Translations under genes and position numbers: made by a program | Notes under the pieces: model-generated | Told to the model about the DNA's origin: nothing | What the model saw: the letters and a program-made list of their open reading frames with translations, nothing else | The model's database searches: none | In this document: positions 34,968 through 42,420 of the stretch, piece after piece | Layout of the letters: each line of letters begins with the position of its first letter | How positions within the stretch are numbered: position 1 is the stretch's first letter | Assembly: GCA_910574635.1 (NCBI GenBank) | Contig: CAJTCG010000002.1 | Span: 62,001-126,000 of the forward strand | Direction of reading: 5' to 3' | Source: Oscillospiraceae bacterium | GTDB taxonomy: Bacteria; Bacillota; Clostridia; Oscillospirales; Oscillospiraceae | DNA: 64,000 nt

Positions 34968-35549
34968 TTATGCTCGGACATCCATGGTCGATGTGTCATT
35001 TTGCGCAGCTTGCTCCTGCACGGCAGACTTCATTTCTGCGCGAGCTTCCCTATACGCCTGCAAGTAGGCAGAAGCCGTTTCGCTGTAGAAACGATGCTCT
35101 TCCTTGGTCTGGATGTCTGTCCAACCCCCATTGCTGCTATAGAATGCGATTACTTCCCCATTGGGAGCAGACACCTCAGCAGCTTGGTGGATTGCACTAA
35201 TCTTGAGTTTAGCAGAACATCCACCTGACAACTTCTCCAACATTTTATCAAGTGCCTGCAGCATCGGATGAGGCTCTTTTAATGCAGCCTGAATCGCGGA
35301 CATCACATCAGCCTTGGGGGCAGAACGGTCAGGGGACACGAATTTTCCCATGTGGGCATGAAAAAACTTGGTAAAATCTTCTGACATGTAGGTGCCCTGC
35401 TTTGCGTCTTCTTTTGCGTATTCTTTTAGCTTCTCAACAAAGCCATCAGTCATTGCGCCTTTTGCAGTCTTTTCGACTTTTTGGACAGCATTGTTCTTCC
35501 CCAGTCTAGCTGCACTGTTGGCCCCGCCTGTTAAGGAATTTATCTTCAT
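34968..35549 (-). CDS. Cytoplasmic-type protein, paralogue of 36093-36677
   Basis: 193 residues, no signal peptide; helical N-terminal half (TDGFVEKLKEYAKEDAKQG), then a conserved C-terminal signature PNGEVIAFYSSNGGWTDIQT and YLQAYREARAEMKSA shared with the paralogue at 36093-36677. Its ATG overlaps the stop of the upstream secreted-protein gene (ATGA), so the pair is translationally coupled. The start MKINSLTGG recalls flagellar-type proteins, but no flagellar family fits. Function unknown. Confidence 0.6.
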   Translation of the reverse strand: MKINSLTGGANSAARLGKNNAVQKVEKTAKGAMTDGFVEKLKEYAKEDAKQGTYMSEDFTKFFHAHMGKFVSPDRSAPKADVMSAIQAALKEPHPMLQALDKMLEKLSGGCSAKLKISAIHQAAEVSAPNGEVIAFYSSNGGWTDIQTKEEHRFYSETASAYLQAYREARAEMKSAVQEQAAQNDTSTMDVRA

Positions 35550-36079
35550 TCAAGCGTATACCAAATCACAACCCGGGAAGAGGTGCATTTGACTGTTCCA
35601 TAGGTTGGCCCAACATTTGTTCCGTAGATTTGGAAAGTCCACATACCCTTTGCGTATTCTCCGTAAAAAGACATAGTCTCTCCCGTATCTTTGAAGGCCC
35701 GCTCAATTCTGTGTCCCCAAGGGGAGGTAAGGGCATACTTGGTGGTTGTGATGGGACTCGTTGTAGAGCTGCCGGCGCTTAGTCTGCCAGGATAAATCTC
35801 GACCGTCTCCACCACCGCATTAGACGGGAGTGTCGTGAAATCGACATTCGGTTTGTTAAGAGACCAGTCGTTCGAGTATCCAGGCATAGAGAGCGTGACA
35901 GTGTCTGCATATGCGGACCTCGACCCGCCATTTGCCAGCGGGTCAATGTCTAGGGTCATGGAATAGAGCTTCTTTTCGCCGGCGCTTTCCTCCTCCGGCT
36001 CCACCGCAAACGCGGTTGTCGCCATCATGGATACTGCCATCATAACGGCTAATACCATCGCAAACAAACGTTTTTTCAT
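35546..36079 (-). CDS. Secreted protein, paralogue of 36688-37266
   Basis: 177 residues from ATG 36079 (MKKRLFAMVLAVMMAVSMMATTAFA signal peptide). Mature part: a beta-sandwich type domain with PSNAVVETVEIYPGRLSAG and KGMWTFQIYGTN segments, matching the paralogue. Second round of a duplicated two-gene module (secreted + cytoplasmic-type protein). Transcribed from ECF-type promoter P6. Confidence 0.65.
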   Translation of the reverse strand: MKKRLFAMVLAVMMAVSMMATTAFAVEPEEESAGEKKLYSMTLDIDPLANGGSRSAYADTVTLSMPGYSNDWSLNKPNVDFTTLPSNAVVETVEIYPGRLSAGSSTTSPITTTKYALTSPWGHRIERAFKDTGETMSFYGEYAKGMWTFQIYGTNVGPTYGTVKCTSSRVVIWYTLE

Positions 36080-36092
36080 GGTTTTCCTCCTT

Positions 36093-36677
36093 TTATACTC
36101 GTGCATCGAAGGTCGCACCACTGCCGTTTTCCGCTACGGGAGACTTCGATGCGGCATTGATTTCCGCACGGGCTTCCTTATACGCATCGTAATAAATTTG
36201 GTCCGCCTGGTGCAAGAACTGATATTCAGCCTCTGTAGAAATCTCAGTCCAGCCGCCATCGCTGTTGTAGGCGGCTATCATTTCTCCGTTAGGAGCAAAG
36301 ACTTCGGCGGTGTCCACCAGCCCGCCCAGCCAGGCATTCATGGAATACTTCCCCAACAGCATAGAAAGCAGGTCCTTGCCTCCCCTGGACGCACTTCTCA
36401 TTGCCATATTCGCCCGGGAAATCGCATCTTGACGGTCTGGGGAAACACGCTGCTGCTTATGTGAGTTAATCATCTGGATGTAATCCTTCTGTTGATAGAC
36501 ATTCACTTGAGCATCCCTTTTGGCGTGTTCCTTGATTTGAGCAACAACATCATCCGTCAAGGCGGCTTGAGCATCCTTCTTAGCTGCTCTTTTTACGGCC
36601 GGGGTTTTCTCAAATTTCGCTTGGTCACGGGCAATTACGCTGCTTACATAGCTTCTTATGCCATTTTGAATTTGCAT
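36093..36677 (-). CDS. Cytoplasmic-type protein, paralogue of 34968-35549
   Basis: 194 residues from ATG 36677 (MQIQNGIRSYV), with GGAGT just upstream; an ATG at 36776 lies inside the previous gene and is unlikely. Shares PNGEMIAAYNSDGGWTEI and YYDAYKEARAEINAA with the protein at 34968. Lysine/alanine-rich helical middle. Comes 10 bp after the secreted-protein gene. Function unknown. Confidence 0.6.
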   Translation of the reverse strand: MQIQNGIRSYVSSVIARDQAKFEKTPAVKRAAKKDAQAALTDDVVAQIKEHAKRDAQVNVYQQKDYIQMINSHKQQRVSPDRQDAISRANMAMRSASRGGKDLLSMLLGKYSMNAWLGGLVDTAEVFAPNGEMIAAYNSDGGWTEISTEAEYQFLHQADQIYYDAYKEARAEINAASKSPVAENGSGATFDARV

Positions 36678-36687
36678 GAGGGACTCC

Positions 36688-37266
36688 TTACTTTGTGGCC
36701 GGAGATGCGTATGTAACAGTGACGTTGCAATTATTGTAGTGAAGGCTCCCAAAACGGATAGAATCAGTCCAATCACCGATAGGACGTGTCAAATTCGTTC
36801 CGTACATCTGTAAAGTCCAAGTACCCTTCACGGGAGCGTTGTTAAGAGCGGTCGTTTCCATGGTTTTGGCGATTGCCATGGTTGTACTTTTCAGATTCGG
36901 AGCAGTTATCTTCATCTGACTCGCCACAACCAGCCCCTGCAGCTTCGGAGCGCTTTCGTTTGCAGTCGCTGTGCCCGGCACAATCTTGATATTCTGGACC
37001 ACCGCATCAGAGGGGATGCCGACTGTGGAGAATCTGATTTCGTAGACAGTAGACCATCCGCTGGCTCCAGCATCCAACGCCAAGCCGATTTTGAGCGACT
37101 TACTCATGGTGGACGTACTTGCGAGCGGGACCAGTTGAGCTTCCACCGTAACTGTGTGGAGGTCTTGGCCAGTCACCGCCTCCGGCGCAATCGCAAATGC
37201 CGACGTGACCATCATAGAGGCCACCATCATCGCGGTCAGCAATCCAGCAAATAAGCGTTTTTTCAT
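36688..37266 (-). CDS. Secreted protein, paralogue of 35546-36079
   Basis: 192 residues. Signal peptide MKKRLFAGLLTAMMVASMM..AFA; mature beta-rich domain with PSDAVVQNIKIVPGTATANE and VKGTWTLQMYGTN, both conserved in the paralogue. First gene of a four-gene operon (two secreted/cytoplasmic pairs); ECF-type promoter P6 is 179 bp upstream. A role in the envelope or in interaction with other cells is likely from export alone. Confidence 0.65.
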   Translation of the reverse strand: MKKRLFAGLLTAMMVASMMVTSAFAIAPEAVTGQDLHTVTVEAQLVPLASTSTMSKSLKIGLALDAGASGWSTVYEIRFSTVGIPSDAVVQNIKIVPGTATANESAPKLQGLVVASQMKITAPNLKSTTMAIAKTMETTALNNAPVKGTWTLQMYGTNLTRPIGDWTDSIRFGSLHYNNCNVTVTYASPATK

Positions 37267-37444
37267 AATAGTACCCCTTTCTTTTTCTTAAAGAAGATAA
37301 ATTATACAGCCTTGCCCCCAACATTGCCCCATTTAGAGAGGCTATCAAGCATAGGCATATACGCACCGGGAATAGTAAAACAGCTTTGGCTTGCCAATAT
37401 CCCCCCTTATATTTTGTAAATTTCTATTCCGGGTGTACATAACA

Positions 37445-37473
37445 TATATTGCTTTAGAACCTGGAAATATTTC
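37445..37473 (-). promoter_or_regulatory. ECF-type promoter P6
   Basis: Minus strand GAAATA-N16-CAATATA. Confidence 0.75.
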
Positions 37474-37558
37474 GTCGTTTTATATATTTTCTGATTTGTC
37501 TAAAGAGGAAACAACTTTGGGTACTACTTCTATATCCTGAGAGGTTTTGCCTAAAAGC

Positions 37559-37594
37559 TAAGAAAGCCACCTAGCACAGCAGGTAGCTTTCTTG
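37559..37594 (-). terminator. Terminator of the zinc-ribbon gene
   Basis: AAGAAAGC.ACCT / AGGT.GCTTTCTT stem around TAGCACAGC; followed by TTAGCTTTT on the minus strand. Confidence 0.5.
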
Positions 37595-37608
37595 GCTTTT
37601 TATATTTG

Positions 37609-37797
37609 TTATTTTTGCGGTGGGCCAGGCTCGTCTTCGAGTCCCTTAACGTAATAGTATTGGCTCGTCATTCTCGACTCAAGTACATAACCGCAATAGG
37701 GGCAGATAGCTTCTTCCCTATCCTTGCCCCCAGGATAAACATTCCCGATTAGTTGGTATTCAACCAACTTTCCGCATCCTTTACATCTTTCTGCCAT
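37609..37797 (-). CDS. Small zinc-ribbon protein
   Basis: 62 residues from ATG 37797, with GGAAGGAAG upstream; the longer frame above it has no ribosome site. Two CxxC pairs (CKGCG, CPYCG) 30 residues apart form one zinc ribbon; YQLIGNVYPGGKDREEAICP resembles the zinc-ribbon part of the gene remnant at 55106 (ARIIYPGGNR). No TM. Probably a small nucleic-acid- or protein-binding accessory. Confidence 0.6.
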   Translation of the reverse strand: MAERCKGCGKLVEYQLIGNVYPGGKDREEAICPYCGYVLESRMTSQYYYVKGLEDEPGPPQK

Positions 37798-38000
37798 TTT
37801 GAAATCTTCCTTCCGCAGGTGGGATAGGTACAGACCCGAACAGAATTGTCTCTCACAAGTAATCACTTGACAGCAATTTGTAGACAACTGCTTGTGAATT
37901 ATAGCGTATAGCGATATTAGACAACATGCATAGGACGAGTCCAAGTAATCTTCTGATGGATACAAGTACACAGCCGTGAGCTGCTGGGTGGAAGATGGAT

Positions 38001-38438
38001 TTAACGCCTTGCAGTAACCGGACTTGTATAATAAGGCTTCGAGTCACTTCCCGAGTCATCAGCTCCATAGCAGTAAACAGTGGCTTTATAGGTATTCCCT
38101 ATAGTTCCTGTAAACTCAAACGCTTTCTGGTCATAAAATGCGCCTGAACCCATCATGGAGGGATAATCGCTGGAATAGAATGTGCCATAATGCGCGTAGT
38201 TTCTTCCATCCGATGATTCGTAAATGGCAATGCTGGAAACACCGATTTCGTCCAGGCTGCCCTTTCCGACAACCCTTGCAGTAATTGCGATAGTACCATT
38301 CCGGCCCGCTGAAATTGATGCGACATAGGTATTCAGATACTGACTGGTCCGAGCAGATATTGCGTTGGCACACGCAAGGGAAGAAAACAATCCAATGGTT
38401 AAGGTCAGGCTGACTGCGATTTTAAAAATCTTTTTCAT
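38001..38438 (-). CDS. Small secreted protein (DUF6147-like)
   Basis: 145 residues. Signal peptide MKKIFKIAVSLTLTIGLFSSLACA; mature part beta-rich with SQYLNTYVASISAGRNGTIA, DEIGVSSIAIYESSDGRNY and YKATVYCYGADD, a pattern I associate with DUF6147 proteins of gut Firmicutes (from memory). Its start immediately follows the stop of the anti-sigma-like gene, so both are read from promoter P7. Confidence 0.6.
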   Translation of the reverse strand: MKKIFKIAVSLTLTIGLFSSLACANAISARTSQYLNTYVASISAGRNGTIAITARVVGKGSLDEIGVSSIAIYESSDGRNYAHYGTFYSSDYPSMMGSGAFYDQKAFEFTGTIGNTYKATVYCYGADDSGSDSKPYYTSPVTARR

Positions 38439-39380
38439 TTAGGGCACCTCATATATTGAGTCTATGATTTTTAGCATTTCGTCGTTTGTGATATTGCCGC
38501 CGATGACACACTGTAAATCATCCACTATCCAAGTCGCGTTACACCATTTGCCGTCATTTATGATATAGTGTACGCAACCACCAGCCTCATGCAAGATGAC
38601 ATTAGAGCTGTCCTTTTCAATGATTGTGGTAGGGCCTGTTTCCTCATTAAAATCGGAAATGCTCAAAGTCAAAGAGGAGTCTTCATCGTCAGAGACCATG
38701 TAAATCCCCATACCAAGGTCTGTAACCCTTGCTGAAACGGTGAAGGAGCTGATTCCAGCTGGATACCAGGACGGGACCAGAGCGGCATCAATTTGGAATT
38801 CAGATAATGCGTCCTCAACGCTTTCATATTCTGCAGACTCACCGACAGCAAGAGGGTAAAATTTTGTTGGTTGAGTTGTCTCTGGGCTTCCAGAAAAGTA
38901 AAATATTTCATTTGTCCAGTTTGCAAAGAACCCAAAAACATCTATTCCCAAAGCCTGAGCAGATATCAGTGTTACCATCATGGCAGCAATTGTCGCAGCG
39001 ACCGTAGTTAGCCTCCCAAGGTAACGGCGCTGACTTCTTTCGGACGGTTGTGGGTTGGCTGGAAGGGGTGCGCTCTCTTGTTCCTCAAAAAGAGAGGGAA
39101 ACCTTTCATGAAATCTTTCCAATGCCGCTTGGCTATCAATAGGATTTTCCAGCGGGGAAAGCTCATTCATTTCTTCAAGATAAGCGTCCAAAAGGTCTTC
39201 GTCGAAATCCTCGGGAGCTACCGAGAGAAACCAGTTGGTAAATTCATCTAGTACCTCAAAATACAGGCGCTTATTAGACGGGTCTGCAGTCAAATGACCT
39301 TGGATTGGTTCCTCCGCCTTGCCCATTCCGTTTGTGCTGGATATCCCGCTATTTTGGGAATTGCGCAGGAACTCGGCCAT
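38439..39380 (-). CDS. Anti-sigma-like membrane protein with DUF4367 domain
   Basis: 313 residues from ATG 39380 (AGGAGGT 7 nt upstream). Cytoplasmic N-terminal ~130 residues, acidic and helical, one TM (VAATIAAMMVTLISAQALGI, ~residues 130-150), then an extracellular C-terminal domain (LVPSWYPAGISSFTVSARV ... HYIINDGKWCNATWIVDD) of the DUF4367 type, typical of proteins next to ECF sigma genes. Starts 59 bp after the sigma gene. Expected to hold the sigma factor at the membrane until an external signal arrives. Promoter P7 suggests feedback. Confidence 0.7.
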   Translation of the reverse strand: MAEFLRNSQNSGISSTNGMGKAEEPIQGHLTADPSNKRLYFEVLDEFTNWFLSVAPEDFDEDLLDAYLEEMNELSPLENPIDSQAALERFHERFPSLFEEQESAPLPANPQPSERSQRRYLGRLTTVAATIAAMMVTLISAQALGIDVFGFFANWTNEIFYFSGSPETTQPTKFYPLAVGESAEYESVEDALSEFQIDAALVPSWYPAGISSFTVSARVTDLGMGIYMVSDDEDSSLTLSISDFNEETGPTTIIEKDSSNVILHEAGGCVHYIINDGKWCNATWIVDDLQCVIGGNITNDEMLKIIDSIYEVP

Positions 39381-39400
39381 AGAACTCACCTCCTATAACG

Positions 39401-39429
39401 TATATTGTTTCAGGGCATTGTTTTATTTC
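39401..39429 (-). promoter_or_regulatory. ECF-type promoter P7 (before the anti-sigma-like gene)
   Basis: Minus strand GAAATA-N16-CAATATA, lying between the sigma and anti-sigma-like genes. The -10 is only 7 bp from the AGGAGGT ribosome site, so the message would begin at or inside it. Confidence 0.6.
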
Positions 39430-39438
39430 AGATAATTA

Positions 39439-39927
39439 CTAAATATTTTTCTCTTTTTCGAGGAGCTCTTGTAGCCTCCTTTTGGCTCGAAAAACCTTTA
39501 AGGCACATTGCTTAGGTGAAATCCCAAGCCGTTTGGACAACTCTGCATAAGGCATCTGTTCTTCATAACGGGCCACGAGTAATTCTTTTTCTTCTTCGCT
39601 TAATTCAGCAGGGAGCCGGTCTCTAAGGGAAGAGAAATATGTATCGGTTGCTGCAGCCTCTGATATCTCATCATAGGGAACGAATTGGATGATTTTTTTA
39701 TGTCGAAGTCTGGTCCCCATAAGATTTTTTAGAGACTCCATCAAAAATCCCCCGGGGTTATCGTGCCCCTTTTGAAAACGTTCTGATTTTGACAAAAGCA
39801 GGAGAAAGGCATCTTGTACGAGTTCCTCTGCTTCTTCCGATGGAAATCCCAGACGCATTGCAATTGTAACCATTTTTTTGTAATTCTTTATATATAGTTC
39901 GTCAAACCATTTCTGTGTAGAACCCAT
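39439..39927 (-). CDS. ECF-type RNA polymerase sigma factor
   Basis: 162 residues from ATG 39927, AGGAGGT 10 nt upstream (a TTG at 39933 is an alternative). Region 2: WFDELYIKNYKKMVTIAMRL, EEAEELVQDAFLLLL; region 4: LSEEEKELLVARYEEQM and the helix-turn-helix PYAELSKRLGISPKQCALKV followed by RAKRRLQELL. Length and two-domain layout are standard for extracytoplasmic-function sigma factors. It is the only sigma factor in the window and the natural reader of the ten GAAATA-N16-CAATATA promoters. Its own promoter is not of that type. Confidence 0.85.
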   Translation of the reverse strand: MGSTQKWFDELYIKNYKKMVTIAMRLGFPSEEAEELVQDAFLLLLSKSERFQKGHDNPGGFLMESLKNLMGTRLRHKKIIQFVPYDEISEAAATDTYFSSLRDRLPAELSEEEKELLVARYEEQMPYAELSKRLGISPKQCALKVFRAKRRLQELLEKEKNI

Positions 39928-39984
39928 AGCCAAGACGACCTCCTTTCACCCAGCGTCCTTTTGTAAACCGCTGTAAATCATGCC

Positions 39985-40311
39985 TTATGGGTACTCCTGG
40001 AGCAGCACTCGAATGATTTGCTCAATTCTTTTTACAGAAATTTCGGACTGGCCTTGAAGCATGGCCAAGATATTGCTTGTGTGGGGGGACTGCCCTCCCC
40101 TATATAATAGCGCATCTGTCGAAACATGTAAAGCCTGCGCCGCTAAGAGTAATGTCAAAACACTGGGAATCTTTTCCCCGCGTTCCAGCCTGCAGAGAAA
40201 AGCCGTACTGATTTGAAGTTGTTGCGCCAACTTACCCTGGGTCATCTGAGCAGCCTTTCGATAATGGATGATATTTTCCCCGATGGTCTTTGCCAATTGG
40301 TCTTTATCCAT
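39985..40311 (-). CDS. XRE-family HTH regulator
   Basis: 108 residues; GAGGTG 6 nt before ATG 40311. HTH_3 domain at residues ~5-65 (IGENIIHYRKAAQMTQGKLA, STAFLCRLERGEKIPSVLTL), then a short helical tail. 57 bp upstream of the sigma gene on the same strand, so it may be co-transcribed and control the sigma system. Confidence 0.8.
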   Translation of the reverse strand: MDKDQLAKTIGENIIHYRKAAQMTQGKLAQQLQISTAFLCRLERGEKIPSVLTLLLAAQALHVSTDALLYRGGQSPHTSNILAMLQGQSEISVKRIEQIIRVLLQEYP

Positions 40312-40365
40312 GCGCAGCACCTCGTTATGACATCTGTCACGGGCATCCTTTGGGTAGGAAGATTG

Positions 40366-40698
40366 TCATCCAGACTGTTCTTTTTCTACAATAATGTGCA
40401 GTATTTCGCATATTTTGTCAAGAGAAGAAATTGAGCTTTCATCAAGCATCATCAAAATCTCTTGCACTTTTGACGACATATCCCTTCCAAAGAAAACTTC
40501 ATCAGCACTGACATGGAGGAGTGACACAAATCGCCAAAGAGTATCCACGCTGAACTGTACATCTCCCTGTTCCACATGCGCCAGATAAGACTTAGAGATT
40601 CCCAAAAGTTCAGCCAACTGTTCCTGCGTATATCCGCTCCGCTTTCTTATATTCGCTATGTTTTCACCCCGTTGGAGATGTATTGCCTTCATATCCAT
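40366..40698 (-). CDS. XRE-family HTH regulator
   Basis: 110 residues. HTH_3 domain at residues ~10-70 (GENIANIRKRSGYTQEQLAE, SKSYLAHVEQGDVQFSVDTL) and a C-terminal helical part (VQEILMMLDESSISSLDKIC). Start region (MDMKAIHL or MKAIHL) lies inside the 287-bp repeat; ribosome site is weak (GGATGGAT). Paralogous in layout to the XRE gene at 39985; the two and the sigma gene form a regulatory cluster. Confidence 0.8.
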   Translation of the reverse strand: MDMKAIHLQRGENIANIRKRSGYTQEQLAELLGISKSYLAHVEQGDVQFSVDTLWRFVSLLHVSADEVFFGRDMSSKVQEILMMLDESSISSLDKICEILHIIVEKEQSG

Positions 40699-40975
40699 CC
40701 AATCGCCCAGCCCTTTCGCATAGTGGTTAAATTATATTGCCCAAGTGATTGGGTGGAAATGCTGTAATAAAGATATATTTAGTGCTTATAAAAGACACTT
40801 TTGGTATAGTAAAAAACTTTGCCACTCTTCTCCGAAAGAAAATTGGATTGTCAAACAATATATATAGTACAACCGTTTGATGCCCGTTTGCAGGCTTAGA
40901 AGCAGAGCCGGCAGAGATATGCGGTCATCAACCAAGGAGGTGCTTGTCTATAAGAAATTGATGAGAAGCAATTGA
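40689..40975. repeat. 287-bp direct repeat, copy 2
   Basis: Same sequence and orientation as 4432-4718. Here it supplies the upstream region and first codons of the XRE gene, which suggests this copy is the source and the one inside the amidase gene is derived. Confidence 0.75.
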
Positions 40976-41008
40976 AGAAGCCTCTGGTGGGGAGGCTGCT
41001 GCAAAACA

Positions 41009-41047
41009 AAAGCTGACGCTCTATCGGAGCGTCAGCTTTCCTTTTCA
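41009..41047 (+). terminator. Intrinsic terminator
   Basis: AAAGCTGACGCTC/GAGCGTCAGCTTT stem followed by CCTTTTC; plus-strand direction, bidirectional possible. The gene it served is not visible. Confidence 0.6.
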
Positions 41048-41118
41048 TTGTCTTCAGAGTCCACATTTGCGAGAGTGCCATCTGGCTCAGGCAGAATCGG
41101 TACAATCAAGTCTTATAG

Positions 41119-41163
41119 AATACGCCGTAATACCCCTGCCTTTAGGCATGGGGAGTCGTCAAC
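41119..41163. repeat. IS200/IS605-type end hairpin, remnant
   Basis: CCCCTGCC-TTTA-GGCATGGGG with one bulged T, followed by AGTCGTCAA, the shape of the subterminal hairpins of IS200/IS605 elements. No tnpA or tnpB is present nearby, so this is a solo end or a chance hairpin. Confidence 0.4.
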
Positions 41164-41344
41164 TACTTCCATCAGTCGTGGGGGGGTGTACATAAGCGGG
41201 CCATTTTCAAGGGTTTGTACGATAGCGGAATGGGCACGCGGTCGAAATATGGTGGAAAGAAGGTCCCCTGACGATGCAAGACAATTTACAAATTATTCAT
41301 AAAATAGTGTGTTGACAAAATAGCCTCCTACATATAATATATAT

Positions 41345-41489
41345 ATGACAGGGTTGGGAGGGCAATGGTTCATCCATGAACCGTCGCGGCTCAGTGTAAG
41401 CTGGCATGCGGTTGAGATTTCTCAAGGAGCCCACAATCAAGCTTGTTGCCATGAAACGGTCGTCCTTCAAGGGATGGCCGTTTCCTTTA
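41345..41489 (+). ncRNA. Structured small RNA, copy D
   Basis: Promoter TTGACA (41312-41317), TATAAT (41333-41338). Closing stem ATGACAGG (41345-41352)/CTTGTTGC (41442-41449, 7 pairs); hairpin ATGGTTC/GAACCGT, where A-U pairs of copy C are replaced by G-C; hairpin TTGAGA/TCTCAA; terminator AAACGG...CCGTTT (41454-41483) with 14 paired positions. Confidence 0.75.
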
Positions 41490-41605
41490 TAAGAGTAGAG
41501 TCCTGGTGTTTGGCCAGGACCGACTTTCTTTACGCTCTCGTCGGGAGGGTGAGAGACACAGACATTCTCGCAATTTCGTTAGGCAAGCGAAGAGCCCTCA
41601 ATTCT

Positions 41606-41827
41606 TTAGCGGCTTACGAGGACAAAGGCGTTCACCCATTGGCTACCATGCGCGGCCAGCAGTTCCCGTGGCCTGGTGACTATGCTTCGGATATCCTCTT
41701 TGAGAACAGTATCGAGAGGGAAATATGGCGCTTCGCTGTCCAATACATATTCCATGTAGCAGCAAACATTTCCTGCAGGTCTCTCCGTGTATAGGCGAAT
41801 CCCCCCCCCCACCAGAAGAGGTTCCAA
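41606..41827 (-). pseudogene. Possible coding remnant beside a C10 tract
   Basis: Minus-strand frame with RPAGNVCCYMEYVLDSEAPY and LLAAHGSQWVNAFVLVSR looks protein-like. Upstream it reaches a run of ten C (41801-41810), where the frame may have shifted. No family recognised. Confidence 0.3.
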
Positions 41828-41984
41828 TCGTCTTCGCGGTATATGGCAGAGAAATGTGGATTATCATTCTAAAAAAATCTTGCAATTTTCTAGCTCGCTT
41901 GTATAATGTAGATAGGGATTTTTCAGCCATAATTATCATCTTGCGAAGATTTGCGGAACCTATAAGCATGTGAATTGATATAGT

Positions 41985-42281
41985 ATGAGAAGGAAAAAAA
42001 AGAGTGATTGCTGCATAGTGATTTCGAATCAGGATATTGAGGCATTACTTCATTTTTGCGTTAAGGAGCTCGGAAGTTACAAGCTGATATATAAGGATGG
42101 CCCCTATCGAAAGCAGTTTATTCTAATATCTGTTTTGACAATATTAGCTGGTGTGTTCTTCCTGGGTGCATTCCTTTGCCTAGCCCCTCCGTATTCAATA
42201 ATTGTTATGCTTCTTTCGTGTTTTTCCATTATAGCTTGTTTTTTCGTTGGTAACCATGATATTCTGGAGCGATATCTCTGA
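41985..42281 (+). CDS. Small membrane protein
   Basis: 98 residues, basic start (MRRKKKSDCC) and two TM helices (FILISVLTILAGVFFLGAFL, YSIIVMLLSCFSIIACFFVG). No clear ribosome site. It precedes the 42421 gene by 140 bp on the same strand. Could be a small membrane effector; no family recognised. Confidence 0.45.
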   Translation: MRRKKKSDCCIVISNQDIEALLHFCVKELGSYKLIYKDGPYRKQFILISVLTILAGVFFLGAFLCLAPPYSIIVMLLSCFSIIACFFVGNHDILERYL

Positions 42282-42420
42282 TTTTCTGGGGTGGCTCTTT
42301 TCAACAACAGTTTTTTAAGGGACAAGTTGAATACACCCCTCAGGATATGTTAGTGGATACAATTGCAGTTTCTGCAAGATTTTCCTAGGTCGGACATGGA
42401 CTTGTTGAAGGGAGGGTAGT

